Source of the DNA: UBA11222 sp030652895
GTDB lineage: Bacteria > Pseudomonadota > Alphaproteobacteria > UBA11222
Assembly: GCA_038318895.1 (NCBI GenBank)
Contig: JBBQCS010000002.1
Location: forward strand, 1-64,000
Reading direction: 5' to 3'
Length of the DNA: 64,000 nt
Made by a program: the position numbers and the translations under genes. The notes below the pieces were generated by a model. It ran no database searches. It worked only from the letters and a program-made list of their open reading frames with translations, and was not told the origin of the DNA. Every line of letters starts with the position of its first letter. Within the stretch, counting starts at the first letter, position 1. Positions 53,124-62,548 of the stretch are shown in pieces.

Positions 53124-54650
53124 ATGACGAAACAAGACCCAGGCGCAGAAGAGGTCAGAAATCCGGGAAGTGCGCTTCCGCACTTAGTTTCGGACGGGCC
53201 TGTACATGACGATACCAGGCGGCCTCAGGCAGATATTCCAGCCTCTGAAATTTCCCGTCAGTGGACGCAGGTAGTGACGCTTCTGCGCAAGGAGCTTGGG
53301 GAAGCGACTTATCAGAACTGGCTCCGCTTCATGGATTGCGAGGGCATTGACGGTGGCGGCGTACACCTCACTGCGCCCAGCCGTTTCAAGCGCGATTGGA
53401 TCAGCACACATCTGGGCGAACAGCTTCTCAGGGCCTGGGGGGCGGTCAACGTCCAGGTCCTGCGGCTTGATCTGCGCGCGCGGGAGTCAGGCCCTGGTCA
53501 ACCGCCAAGCAACATCAGCGCGAACGGCGCAGTTTCCGTGGCGGACGCCCTGCCTGCACAGGCAATGCGAACCGCAAGTCAAATTGATCCGCGCGACGGA
53601 CAATATGGCCGCCTTGGCGCGCCACTGGATCCGCGCTTTACGTTCGAAGATTTCGTGGTCGGAAAGTCCAATGAATTTGCCCATGCGGCCGCGCGCCGGG
53701 TGGCGGATTCCGACGCCCCGCCGTTCAATCCGCTGTTTTTGCATGGCGGCGTTGGACTTGGAAAAACGCATCTGATGCATGCCATCGCGCATGCTATCCG
53801 CGCGCAACACCCGGAACGCACGGTGCTGTATCTGTCGGCTGAAAAATTCATGTATCAGTTTATCAAGGCCCTGCGTGACAAGGACACAATGCCATTCAAG
53901 GAGGCGTTGCGTTCTGTTGATGTGCTGATGGTGGACGATGTGCAATTCATCGGCGGCAAGGGATCGACCCAGGAAGAGTTTTTCCATACCTTCAACGCCC
54001 TGATCGACCACCAGAAGCAACTGGTTATCTCCGCCGACCGCTCGCCGTCGGACTTGGACGGTATAGAGGAACGTATCCGTTCGCGTCTGGGTTGGGGCCT
54101 TGTCGCAGACATCCATCCCACGGATTATGAGCTGCGCCTTGGTATTTTGCAGGGCAAGGCGGAAATCGCCCGGCGTCAAACGCCAGATCTGGAAATTGAT
54201 GAAACGGTGCTGGAATTTCTGGCCCACCGCATTAGTTCGAATGTACGCGATGTGGAAGGTGCGCTCATAAGGGTTGTCGCTTTTGCAACCCTCGTGCGGC
54301 GGCCAATCACCGTGGATATGGCGCGCGAGGTTCTGCAAGACCTGCTGCGGGCCAGCGAGCGGCGTATCACCATTGACGAAATTCAGCGCAAAGCAGCGGA
54401 ATATTTCAATATCCGCCTGGCTGACATGCTGTCTGCCCGGCGCGCCCGTACGGTCGCCCGGCCGCGACAGGTAGCCATGTATCTGGCCAAGCAGTTAACG
54501 GCCCGTTCATTGCCGGAAATCGGGCGAAAATTCGGGGGACGCGACCACACGACGGTCATACATGCGGTGCGCCGTATCGAACAGCTGCGCGAAAGCGACA
54601 ATGCGCTGAACGAAGATGTCGAGAGGCTGCAGCGGCTTTTACAGGGCTAG
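53124..54650 (+). CDS. dnaA: Chromosomal replication initiator protein DnaA
   Basis: A 508-residue AAA+ initiator. Domain I is at about 43-115, a long Pro/Ala linker follows, Walker A GGVGLGKT is at 208-215, Walker B VLMVDD at 267-272, and sensor and arginine-finger regions follow (DLDGIEERIRSRLGWGL). The C-terminal DNA-binding domain has the signature GGRDHTTV at 471-478. It binds DnaA boxes at oriC and unwinds DNA. AGGGGGG lies three bases upstream of the ATG. It is followed by dnaN after 156 bases. Confidence 0.98.
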   Translation: MTKQDPGAEEVRNPGSALPHLVSDGPVHDDTRRPQADIPASEISRQWTQVVTLLRKELGEATYQNWLRFMDCEGIDGGGVHLTAPSRFKRDWISTHLGEQLLRAWGAVNVQVLRLDLRARESGPGQPPSNISANGAVSVADALPAQAMRTASQIDPRDGQYGRLGAPLDPRFTFEDFVVGKSNEFAHAAARRVADSDAPPFNPLFLHGGVGLGKTHLMHAIAHAIRAQHPERTVLYLSAEKFMYQFIKALRDKDTMPFKEALRSVDVLMVDDVQFIGGKGSTQEEFFHTFNALIDHQKQLVISADRSPSDLDGIEERIRSRLGWGLVADIHPTDYELRLGILQGKAEIARRQTPDLEIDETVLEFLAHRISSNVRDVEGALIRVVAFATLVRRPITVDMAREVLQDLLRASERRITIDEIQRKAAEYFNIRLADMLSARRARTVARPRQVAMYLAKQLTARSLPEIGRKFGGRDHTTVIHAVRRIEQLRESDNALNEDVERLQRLLQG

Positions 54651-54654
54651 GAAA

Positions 54655-54673
54655 CCAGCTAGCTTTAAGCTGG
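54655..54673 (+). other. Short hairpin after dnaA
   Basis: CCAGCT (54655-54660) and AGCTGG (54668-54673) form a six-base stem with a seven-base loop, five bases after the dnaA stop. No T-run follows, so it is not a standard terminator. Confidence 0.4.
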
Positions 54674-54713
54674 GATGCGACGCGTTTTTACTGCCGGAAT
54701 CCCCACGCTCTGC

Positions 54714-54724
54714 TATAGTGATTC
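54714..54724 (+). promoter_or_regulatory. Candidate dnaN -10 element abutting a GANTC site
   Basis: TATAGT (54714-54719) preceded by TGC (extended -10) is directly followed by GATTC (54720-54724). No good -35 is visible. The overlap of -10 and a CcrM site is the layout described for GcrA-controlled promoters. Confidence 0.45.
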
Positions 54725-54806
54725 GTACCATGCATGCTTCCTTCGCTCAGCCGGTCAGGACGGCTGGCGGCGCTGATGGGCGGCTGCGAACAGGAACGGT
54801 TTGAGA

Positions 54807-55946
54807 ATGAAATTTACCATTGAAAGAACGGTTCTGCTACGCTCTTTGAGCCATGTGCAAAGCATTGTTGAACGGCGCACCACGATCCCTATCCTCTCGA
54901 ACGTGTTATTGCAGGCGGACGATGGACGGCTGGATCTGACGGCGACTGATCTGGACATTGCGGTGCGTGAATCCGCCATTGCAACAGTCGCGCAACCCGG
55001 CAGTACAACGGTTCCAGCGCATACATTACATGACATTGTTCGCAAATTGCCAGAAGGCGCACAGGTTGAAATATCCCTGGAGGCGGACAATGATCGCCTT
55101 TCGTTAAAGGCAGGGCGGTCGCAATTCTATCTTGCCAGCCTGCCGGCTGCGGACTTTCCCGCCATGGATGGCGAAGCCGCCGGCAAACCGTCTGACGCAG
55201 CGGTGCAGTTCGTCATTGCAGCGGGGGATTTGAAGCGCCTGATCGATAAGACCCGCTTTGCAATCTCGACCGAAGAAACCCGCTACTACCTGAATGGTAT
55301 TTATCTGCATATCGCGCAGACCGCTGGCGTAAATATGTTGCGCGCCGTCGCCACCGACGGGCACCGGCTGGCGCGGGTGGAATTGCCCGCCCCCGGTGGC
55401 GCGGATGCGCTGCCTGGTATTATCCTGCCGCGCAAGGCCGTGCTGGAATTGCACAAATTGATTGATGACGTAACCGGCGATGTCGCGGTCAACGCCACCA
55501 CGACCAAAATACGCTTTGCTTTCGATCACGTGACGTTAAGCTCGAAACTAATCGATGGCACGTTCCCCGATTACACCCGCGTCATTCCCACTACCAACGA
55601 CAAGCAAATGGAAGTTGATAATCATCACCTCCGCCAGGCGGTAGACCGGGTTTCGACTATTTCATCGGAAAAATCCCGAGCCGTTAAAGTCAATCTGGGC
55701 AATAATCAGATGACCGTATCGGTAAAAAATCCCGATCAGGGTAGCGCCACCGAAGAACTTGCCGTCAATTACACATCGACACCGATCGAGATCGGTTTCA
55801 ACGCGCGTTATCTGCTGGATGTCGCCGCGCAGATCGATGGCGAAAACGCGATATTTGAGTTTTTCGATGCACACTCACCCGCCCTGATCCGCGATAGCGG
55901 CGATGATTCAGCGCAATATGTGCTGATGCCGATGCGCGTGGCGTGA
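54807..55946 (+). CDS. dnaN: DNA polymerase III subunit beta (sliding clamp)
   Basis: About 379 residues forming three clamp domains. The N-terminal MKFTIERTVLLRSLSHVQSIVERRTTIPILSNVLL (e.g. VERRTTIPILSNVLL) and the C-terminal YVLMPMRV are classical. It rings DNA as a dimer and tethers polymerase III. A TTG at 54801 with AGGA five bases upstream is an alternative start, two residues longer; ATG 54807 matches the family. recF follows after 22 bases. Confidence 0.97.
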   Translation: MKFTIERTVLLRSLSHVQSIVERRTTIPILSNVLLQADDGRLDLTATDLDIAVRESAIATVAQPGSTTVPAHTLHDIVRKLPEGAQVEISLEADNDRLSLKAGRSQFYLASLPAADFPAMDGEAAGKPSDAAVQFVIAAGDLKRLIDKTRFAISTEETRYYLNGIYLHIAQTAGVNMLRAVATDGHRLARVELPAPGGADALPGIILPRKAVLELHKLIDDVTGDVAVNATTTKIRFAFDHVTLSSKLIDGTFPDYTRVIPTTNDKQMEVDNHHLRQAVDRVSTISSEKSRAVKVNLGNNQMTVSVKNPDQGSATEELAVNYTSTPIEIGFNARYLLDVAAQIDGENAIFEFFDAHSPALIRDSGDDSAQYVLMPMRVA

Positions 55947-55968
55947 CGCGCGAAAGGAATTTGCGCCC

Positions 55969-57183
55969 GTGCTAGCGCGAAGTGTTCCGCCGCAAACTAT
56001 TTTACCGCGCGACGAGAGCCGGACTCCTTCTGCCACGATGCGCTGGCTAAGCGTCACGGATTTTCGCTGTTACACCCAGGCACGCCTGAATCTGGATGGC
56101 CGTCCGGTGGTGCTGACGGGTGAAAACGGGGCTGGTAAAACCAATCTGCTGGAAGCACTGTCCTTTCTTGCCCCAGGGCGGGGGTTGCGTTGGGCGCGGC
56201 TTTCCGAAGTGACGCGGATCGGCGCGCCTGCACAAACCTGGGCGGTGGCGGCCGGCCTTGACGCGCCGCATATTCCCGGCGCGCCGATGCGGATAAGCAC
56301 GGGCCTGCTGCCGGCGTCTGAAAGCGGTCACACCGCAGAGCGCCGCACGGTGCGTATCGATGGTTCAGCCCAGTCGTCGAGCGCCGCGCTGGCGCAACTT
56401 CTGGCGGTCAGCTGGCTGACCCCGGACATGGATCGCCTGTTCGCAGAGGGCGCCAGTGGACGGCGGCAGTTTTTTGACAGGCTGACGCTTGGCTTTGATA
56501 CCGGACATGGCGCACGGTTGAACGCGTATGAGCGGGCGCGGCAGGAACGCAGCCGTTTGCTGCGCGACGAAATGACGGGCCGCCGGGCCGATCCGGCGTG
56601 GCTTGACGCCCTGGAGGCTGCAATGGCGGAGCATGGTGTCGCCATTGCCGCCAGCCGCTGTGAGACCCTGCAGCGGCTGGTCCAGGCATTGGAAGCCCAT
56701 TCGGGACCGTTCCCTCACGCGTTGCTGGCGCTGGATGGCCTGCTTGAAGACATGCTTGCCGATACCCCGGCCGTCGATGTGGAAGACCGCTATCGCGCCG
56801 TGCTGGCGGCGGCACGGCAGCGCGATAAAGAAGCGGGCCGCGCGCTGGAGGGACCACACCGCAGCGATCTTCTGGTCTGGCACGGTGAAACCAGGATGCC
56901 TGCGGGTGACTGTTCAACCGGACAGCAAAAAGCACTGCTGATTTCCATTGTGCTGGCCAATGCACGCATACTGGCGCATGCAGGCGCCACACCCCTGTTG
57001 CTGCTGGATGAAGTGGTCGCGCATCTGGACGCGAGGCGGCGCGCGGCGCTGTATGACGCCATCAGCGACCTTGGTGCGCAAACCTGGATGACAGGAACCG
57101 ACAGGGCGCTGTTTGACGCCATGGGCACGCGCGCGCAATATTTTACCGTAACGGATGGCGCGGTCGCCGATGCCGCCGGCTAA
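55969..57183 (+). CDS. recF: DNA replication and repair protein RecF
   Basis: A 404-residue SMC-like ATPase. Walker A GENGAGKTNLLE begins at residue 51, the TGQQKALLISIVLANARI signature region (STGQQKALLISIVLANAR) follows and Walker B is LLLLDEVVAHLD. It loads RecA at gaps with RecO and RecR. The chosen GTG at 55969 has AGGA about ten bases upstream and gives a 23-residue N-terminal extension before MRWLSVTDFRCY; ATG 56038 is the alternative that matches the usual family start. Confidence 0.95.
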   Translation: MLARSVPPQTILPRDESRTPSATMRWLSVTDFRCYTQARLNLDGRPVVLTGENGAGKTNLLEALSFLAPGRGLRWARLSEVTRIGAPAQTWAVAAGLDAPHIPGAPMRISTGLLPASESGHTAERRTVRIDGSAQSSSAALAQLLAVSWLTPDMDRLFAEGASGRRQFFDRLTLGFDTGHGARLNAYERARQERSRLLRDEMTGRRADPAWLDALEAAMAEHGVAIAASRCETLQRLVQALEAHSGPFPHALLALDGLLEDMLADTPAVDVEDRYRAVLAAARQRDKEAGRALEGPHRSDLLVWHGETRMPAGDCSTGQQKALLISIVLANARILAHAGATPLLLLDEVVAHLDARRRAALYDAISDLGAQTWMTGTDRALFDAMGTRAQYFTVTDGAVADAAG

Positions 57184-57214
57184 ACGGCAGAACAAACCAT
57201 AGGATTTTTAAAAA

Positions 57215-59650
57215 ATGAGTGATGAAACCCGTAACGAGCAGGCCGCCAGCGAATATGGCGCAGAATCCATCAAGGTTCTGCGGGGTCTGGATGCGGTGCG
57301 CAAACGCCCGGGCATGTATATTGGCGACACCGATGACGGCTCTGGCCTGCATCACATGGTGTACGAAGTTGTCGACAATGCTATCGATGAATCTCTCGCG
57401 GGCTATTGCGACCGGATCGTCGTGATCCTGCATCCCGACGGCTCGGTCAGTGTTTCCGATAATGGCCGCGGCATACCAACCGAGATTCACAGCGAGGAAG
57501 GCGTTTCCGCGGCCCAGGTGATCATGACCCAGTTGCATGCCGGCGGCAAATTCGATCAGAATTCCTACAAGGTATCGGGCGGCCTGCACGGCGTTGGCGT
57601 TTCGGTCGTCAATGCACTGTCGCAATGGCTGGAAGTGCGCATCTGGCGCGGCGGCAAAGAACATTTCATGCGTTTCCATCACGGCGAACCGCAAGCGCCC
57701 CTGACCATCGTCGCGGACGCGCCTGGGAAAAGCGGAACGCATATCGCGTTTCTTCCGTCTACGGATACTTTTACCAACACGGAATATAGCTTCGAAACGC
57801 TCGAGCACAGGTTGCGCGAATTGGCGTTTCTGAATTCCGGCGTACATATCACCATGCGCGACGAGCGCGGCGTTCAGGCGCGTGAGATTGATCTGGTCTA
57901 TACCGGCGGGGTCGAAGCCTTTGTACACTATCTTGACCGCAATAAATCCAAACTGATCGATCGTCCGATCGCGATTTCGGGTGAACAAGACGGCATTATT
58001 GTGGATGCGTCGCTGTGGTGGAATGACAGTGTTCATGAAAATGTGCTGTGCTTTACCAATAATATTCCCCAGCGCGATGGCGGCACCCACCTTGCAGGAT
58101 TCCGCGGCGCTCTGACACGCTGCGTTAATGCCTATGCCAATAGTTCCGGCATGGCTAAAAAATCGAAAGTGCCGTTAACCGGTGACGACGCGCGTGAAGG
58201 GCTGACCTGCGTATTGTCGGTCAAGGTTCCCGACCCGAAATTTTCGTCCCAGACCAAGGACAAGCTGGTGTCGTCCGAAGTGCGCCCCGCCGTTGAGGGG
58301 CTGATCAATGACCGGCTGTCACAATGGTTTGAGGAGCACCCAAGCGAAGCCCGCACCATTGTCACGAAAGTGATCGAAGCGGCGGCGGCGCGCGATGCGG
58401 CGCGCCGGGCACGTGAGCTGACCCGGCGCAAAAGCGCCCTGGATATTTCCAACCTGCCAGGCAAGCTTGCCGACTGTCAGGAACGCGATCCGGCGAAGTC
58501 GGAGATATTCCTCGTCGAAGGCGATTCCGCTGGTGGTTCCGCCAAACAGGCCCGTGACCGGGCCAACCAGGCGGTGCTGCCTTTACGCGGAAAGATTTTG
58601 AATGTGGAACGCGCACGGTTTGACAAAATGCTGGCGTCCAACGAAATAGGTACGTTGATCACGGCGCTTGGCACCGGCATCGGGCGCAATGATTTCAATA
58701 TTGAAAATACCCGGTACCACAAGATTGTCATCATGACCGACGCGGATGTCGACGGCGCGCATATCCGCACATTGTTGCTGACATTTTTTTACCGCCACAT
58801 GCCAGAGCTGATCGAGAAGGGATATCTCTATATTGCGCAACCGCCGCTATACAAAGTCAGCCGCGGAAGTTCGGAGCAATATCTTAAAGACGAAAAGGCA
58901 ATGGAAGATTTTTTAATCGCAGGCGGCGTCAAGGACGCGGTGCTGCACCTGTATGACGATAGTCAGCGCGCGGGTAAAGATCTGCGCGAGCTGGTCGAGC
59001 ATGCGCGCGGCATCCGCACCATATTGAACCATCTGCCAAAGGGCAAATATCCGGATTTCATTATCGAGCAAGTGGCAATTGCAGGCGCCCTGACACCTGA
59101 CGTGCTGGATGATCCGGTCGAGGCAACGCGCGTGGCGCAAGCGATTGCTGCGGCTCTCGATCAGAATACTGCGGAAGAAGATCGCGGCTGGCAAGGTGAA
59201 GCGACCGAAACAGGCGGATTGCGCTTTTTCCGCGATGTGCGCGGCGTACGCGAGGCATATGAAATCGACGCCCCGCTGCTGGCCAGCGCGGAGGCCCGCC
59301 GTCTGAATGCGGAAGTGCCCGAGCTGCAGGCGGTTTTCCGCCGTTCCGCCACGTTGCGCCGTAAAGATAACGAATACACCATTGCCTCTCCCACCGCATT
59401 GTTCGAAACCATCAAGCAGATTGGCAGTCAGGGCATCAGCATACAGCGCTATAAAGGCCTGGGTGAAATGAACCCGGAACAATTATGGGAAACAACTCTG
59501 GACCCCCAGGTACGTTCCCTGTTGCAGGTAAAGGTCGATCATTTTGATACGGCGGACGATCTGTTCTCACAACTAATGGGCGATGTGGTCGAAACGCGGC
59601 GTCAATTCATTTATGACAATGCCTTGAAAGTATCCAATCTGGATGTCTAG
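57215..59650 (+). CDS. gyrB: DNA gyrase subunit B
   Basis: An 811-residue type IIA topoisomerase subunit. The GHKL ATPase part has YEVVDNAIDESLAG, SDNGRGIPTEIH and GGLHGVGVSVVNALS; the TOPRIM part has EGDSAGGSAKQARDR near 434 and DADVDGAHIRTLLLTFFYR near 508; the end is IQRYKGLGEMNPEQLWET. It supplies ATP-driven negative supercoiling with GyrA, which is not in the window. The 3' end overlaps purU by eight bases. Confidence 0.98.
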   Translation: MSDETRNEQAASEYGAESIKVLRGLDAVRKRPGMYIGDTDDGSGLHHMVYEVVDNAIDESLAGYCDRIVVILHPDGSVSVSDNGRGIPTEIHSEEGVSAAQVIMTQLHAGGKFDQNSYKVSGGLHGVGVSVVNALSQWLEVRIWRGGKEHFMRFHHGEPQAPLTIVADAPGKSGTHIAFLPSTDTFTNTEYSFETLEHRLRELAFLNSGVHITMRDERGVQAREIDLVYTGGVEAFVHYLDRNKSKLIDRPIAISGEQDGIIVDASLWWNDSVHENVLCFTNNIPQRDGGTHLAGFRGALTRCVNAYANSSGMAKKSKVPLTGDDAREGLTCVLSVKVPDPKFSSQTKDKLVSSEVRPAVEGLINDRLSQWFEEHPSEARTIVTKVIEAAAARDAARRARELTRRKSALDISNLPGKLADCQERDPAKSEIFLVEGDSAGGSAKQARDRANQAVLPLRGKILNVERARFDKMLASNEIGTLITALGTGIGRNDFNIENTRYHKIVIMTDADVDGAHIRTLLLTFFYRHMPELIEKGYLYIAQPPLYKVSRGSSEQYLKDEKAMEDFLIAGGVKDAVLHLYDDSQRAGKDLRELVEHARGIRTILNHLPKGKYPDFIIEQVAIAGALTPDVLDDPVEATRVAQAIAAALDQNTAEEDRGWQGEATETGGLRFFRDVRGVREAYEIDAPLLASAEARRLNAEVPELQAVFRRSATLRRKDNEYTIASPTALFETIKQIGSQGISIQRYKGLGEMNPEQLWETTLDPQVRSLLQVKVDHFDTADDLFSQLMGDVVETRRQFIYDNALKVSNLDV

Positions 59651-60506
59651 CGCGATATCCAGTTATATCCTGACGATTTCCTGTCCCGACCGCGTGGGCA
59701 TAGTCGCTGCAGTCGCCGGAGTTCTGGCGGATAGTGACTTGTTCATTACAGATTCACATCATTTTGGAGATCGCGACACCAACATTTTTTTTATGCGCAC
59801 CGTCGTTGATGCGGCCAATCCGGAATTTAACCAGGCGGCGTTTACCCGCGTGTTTGAGCCCGTCGCTACGCGTTTTGCCATGCGTTGGGCCTTGCATGAT
59901 TGTGCACAAAGGCCACCCGCGCTGATCCTCGTGTCAAAATCCGATCATTGCCTGAATGATCTGCTGTACCGCCACCGCACCGGCGCACTGCCCGTGCATA
60001 TTCCCGCCATTGTCTCCAATCACACGGATCTGGCGCCGCTGGCCCAATGGCATAAAATTCCATTTCTGCATATTCCGGTAAGCAAAGATAACAAGCCGGA
60101 AGCCGAAGGACGCCTGCGCGAAATCATTGCGGAGACCCACGCGGATCTCGTTGTGCTGGCGCGCTATATGCAGATTTTTTCTCCGGAATTGTGCACCGAG
60201 CTGCATGGCAGGGCGATCAATATCCACCATTCATTCCTGCCCAGCTTCAAGGGCGCCCAACCCTACCGGCAGGCGCATCAGCGCGGCGTCAAGCTGATTG
60301 GCGCCACAGCGCATTTCGTTACCCCGGATCTGGATGAAGGCCCGATTATCGAGCAGATGGTCGAACGAATCGATCACAGCTATACGGCCGAAGCGATGGC
60401 TGCCGCCGGGCGCGACGTGGAAAGCCTGGTGCTGGCCCGCGCCGTGCGCTGGTTTGCGGAACAGCGGGTATTTCTGAATGGCAACAAGACTGTTGTATTT
60501 AGATAG
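59643..60506 (+). CDS. purU: Formyltetrahydrofolate deformylase
   Basis: A 287-residue protein with an N-terminal ACT domain (LTISCPDRVGIVAAVAGVLAD near 10-30) and a formyltransferase-like catalytic domain. The motif NIHHSFLPSFKGAQPYRQA near 197 and the HFVTPDLDEGPIIEQ segment near 228 with catalytic Asp identify PurU. It hydrolyses 10-formyl-THF to formate and THF, balancing one-carbon pools. Coupled to gyrB by an eight-base overlap. Confidence 0.94.
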   Translation: MSSAISSYILTISCPDRVGIVAAVAGVLADSDLFITDSHHFGDRDTNIFFMRTVVDAANPEFNQAAFTRVFEPVATRFAMRWALHDCAQRPPALILVSKSDHCLNDLLYRHRTGALPVHIPAIVSNHTDLAPLAQWHKIPFLHIPVSKDNKPEAEGRLREIIAETHADLVVLARYMQIFSPELCTELHGRAINIHHSFLPSFKGAQPYRQAHQRGVKLIGATAHFVTPDLDEGPIIEQMVERIDHSYTAEAMAAAGRDVESLVLARAVRWFAEQRVFLNGNKTVVFR

Positions 60507-60512
60507 GGCGGA

Positions 60513-60740
60513 CTAAAACTCTTTACTGCCCGTATCCTGTCCTTTGGGGCGGCGGCTTTTACGGAATAGATATATCCCTGCTAGCGCCGCGCCGATCAGC
60601 AATAAATGGTCCGGTTGAGTAAACATATGTACCACCACGGCCACCATGTCAGCTACGCCGGAATGATCGCCCGGATGCGCATGCACGATTGCCGGAAAGA
60701 TCACAGATATCGCGAAAGCAAGTTTGTATAGGTGGTTCAT
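60513..60740 (-). CDS. Small HupE/UreJ-like membrane protein of the urease cluster
   Basis: A 75-residue protein with a signal peptide (about 1-21, ending VHA) and one further helix (about 46-60). The HPGDHSG and HMFTQPDHLLLIG segments recall the His-rich N-terminal and first-helix region of HupE/UreJ metal-transport proteins, but the rest of that family is missing. It starts directly after ureG and may be the last gene of the urease operon. A nickel-related role is inferred from position only. Confidence 0.65.
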   Translation of the reverse strand: MNHLYKLAFAISVIFPAIVHAHPGDHSGVADMVAVVVHMFTQPDHLLLIGAALAGIYLFRKSRRPKGQDTGSKEF

Positions 60741-61379
60741 TTATTGCTCCTGTGCCTGAGTTGATGACAGCGCACTACGTTCTTCGATAAACGCAATTAC
60801 CGCGTCCTGACCGACGCCAGCCCGCAGGTTAGTGAAAACAAATGGCCGTTCCCCGCGCATTTTTTTTGCATCGCGCGCCATCACGTCCAGGTCCGCGCCA
60901 ACCATCGGGGCCAGATCTATCTTGTTGATGATGAGCAGATCGGAGCGTGTAATGCCCGGCCCGCCCTTGCGTGGAATTTTATCCCCCGCTGACACGTCAA
61001 TGACATAGAGTGTGAGGTCCGCCAGTTCCGGCGAGAAAGTGGCCGCCAGATTGTCACCGCCGCTTTCGATAAAAATAATATCCAGATCCGGAAACCGCGC
61101 ATTCATGCGGTCCACCGCCGCCAGATTGATCGACGCGTCTTCGCGGATCGCAGTGTGCGGGCAACCGCCGGTTTCCACCCCGTCAATGCGTTCGGGCGGC
61201 AGCGCCCCCGAGCGGGTGAGAAATTGCGCGTCCTCCCTGGTGTAAATGTCGTTGGTGATCGCCGCGATCGAATAATCATCGCGCATGTTCTTGCACAACA
61301 CATCCATCAGCGCCGTCTTGCCGGAACCGACAGGACCGCCAACGCCAATGCGAATTGGACCGTGAACAGAATGTGTCAT
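60741..61379 (-). CDS. ureG: Urease accessory GTPase UreG
   Basis: A 212-residue SIMIBI GTPase. The P-loop GPVGSGKT is at 15-22; the CPH nickel-binding motif lies in GGCPHTAIREDASIN near residue 72; the guanine motif is LLIINKIDLAP near 150. It hydrolyses GTP to drive nickel insertion into urease with UreF and UreE. It overlaps the ureF stop by four bases (ATGA). Confidence 0.96.
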   Translation of the reverse strand: MTHSVHGPIRIGVGGPVGSGKTALMDVLCKNMRDDYSIAAITNDIYTREDAQFLTRSGALPPERIDGVETGGCPHTAIREDASINLAAVDRMNARFPDLDIIFIESGGDNLAATFSPELADLTLYVIDVSAGDKIPRKGGPGITRSDLLIINKIDLAPMVGADLDVMARDAKKMRGERPFVFTNLRAGVGQDAVIAFIEERSALSSTQAQEQ

Positions 61380-62056
61380 GAGCGGAACAGCCTCGTATAT
61401 TGGGTTTCGTGAAGTGCGGAGCAGTAGTCCAGCATGGGCGTGGCGCTGCCGATTTCCGACAGCGGCAATGTTTGCGCCATATCAGCAGCGGCGGCAACCT
61501 CTGCCTCCAGCAACCGCAACGCTATCTGCCCGTCGGTCTGGCCAAGCGGAATAAGGCGCACCCCTGCCGATATCAGATTGGCGGTGAATGCATGCAGATA
61601 AGACTCCAGCGCATCATGCATGGCAATCCCATGCGCATGGGCGCAATGCGCAACGATCAGCGGATAGCTGGGTGCACCCGCCTGCGGCACGGCGGCACCC
61701 CCTTCCGGAAGGGGCCAGGCGTCGCGGATCGCACGGGCAAACGCCGCGCCCTGGGCCTGTGTTTCAAGCGCCAGCTCCGATGTTGGCCGCATCGCCGCCG
61801 CCAGTTCAAATATTTCCGCCAGCAGGATTTGGTCCCCAGCCTCCAGCGCGCGCCAGGCGGCCACAAACAGCATCGCATCGCTAAGGCCCGAACCATGGCG
61901 CAGCAGCGTCGCGATCCAGGAAACAAGAGTATCGCGGGTATGCACCAATCCGGTCTCAACCGCATATTCAAGCCCATGGGAATAGCTGAACGCCCCTACC
62001 GGAAATGACGGCGACAGCCACGCCAGCAAACGGTACAATGACGAATTATTCGTCAT
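61376..62056 (-). CDS. ureF: Urease accessory protein UreF
   Basis: About 226 residues, helical. The start has LLAWLSPSFPVGAFSYSHGLEYAVE (e.g. SPSFPVGAFSYSHGLE), the conserved UreF motif. It acts as a checkpoint for GTP hydrolysis by UreG on apo-urease. The frame is open to 62170 within ureE, but ATG 62056 overlaps the ureE stop by 11 bases and matches the family. The end AALHETQYTRLFRS is typical. Confidence 0.94.
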   Translation of the reverse strand: MTNNSSLYRLLAWLSPSFPVGAFSYSHGLEYAVETGLVHTRDTLVSWIATLLRHGSGLSDAMLFVAAWRALEAGDQILLAEIFELAAAMRPTSELALETQAQGAAFARAIRDAWPLPEGGAAVPQAGAPSYPLIVAHCAHAHGIAMHDALESYLHAFTANLISAGVRLIPLGQTDGQIALRLLEAEVAAAADMAQTLPLSEIGSATPMLDYCSALHETQYTRLFRS

Positions 62057-62546
62057 GAGAATGGGAATGCCCGTGTTGATGGTCATGGCCGTGCGCATGT
62101 GCCCCCTCATAAGCACCGGGTTCGGGCGTAAAAACATCCATCCTTCGCTCAACTTTTCCGCCCAGATCATGGGCCATATGTTCGATCACATGATCGTATC
62201 GCAACCGCAAGCCGCCGCCGTCCAGCACCTGTACCGGCAGATGCCGGTTGCCCAGGTGCCAGGCAATGCGGATTGCGTCCCTGGGATGGGCGGCCACAAT
62301 ATCCATCACGTCTTCGGCCTGTGCACGCACCAAAACATAACGCCCATCGCCCAGCAGCAGACCATCGCCATCTCCCAAACGTTCGGCGCGGGCGAGGTCC
62401 AGCATGAAATCTCCCAGCCCATCGTCAAGGCTCAACCGGACGCGCCGCCGGTGCCGGTCATCAAAACCCAGCGTCACACTGCCCACAGCCTGCTTGGCGG
62501 GCCAGTGACCCGCCGTAAAAAACCGTGTGGCGCGCGGCAGAGTCAT
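62046..62546 (-). CDS. ureE: Urease accessory protein UreE with histidine-rich tail
   Basis: About 166 residues. The N-terminal peptide-binding part is followed by the metal-binding part with AWHLGNRHLPVQ near 96-107 (conserved His) and the LRYDHVIEHM motif. The C terminus is a nickel-binding tail with at least eight His in 18 residues (AHAHGHDHQHGHSHSH). It delivers nickel to UreG. The frame is open to 62600, but ATG 62546 is just after the ureC stop. Order ureC-E-F-G is standard. Confidence 0.94.
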   Translation of the reverse strand: MTLPRATRFFTAGHWPAKQAVGSVTLGFDDRHRRRVRLSLDDGLGDFMLDLARAERLGDGDGLLLGDGRYVLVRAQAEDVMDIVAAHPRDAIRIAWHLGNRHLPVQVLDGGGLRLRYDHVIEHMAHDLGGKVERRMDVFTPEPGAYEGAHAHGHDHQHGHSHSHDE

Positions 62547-62548
62547 GT

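Noticed and set aside
57143..58090. A 315-codon open frame on the minus strand opposite gyrB
   Set aside because: Reverse-strand shadow of gyrB without family features.
60507..60535. Hairpin-like GGGCGG...CTGCCC between purU and the small membrane gene
   Set aside because: The stem is imperfect and no T-run follows, so it was not called a terminator.
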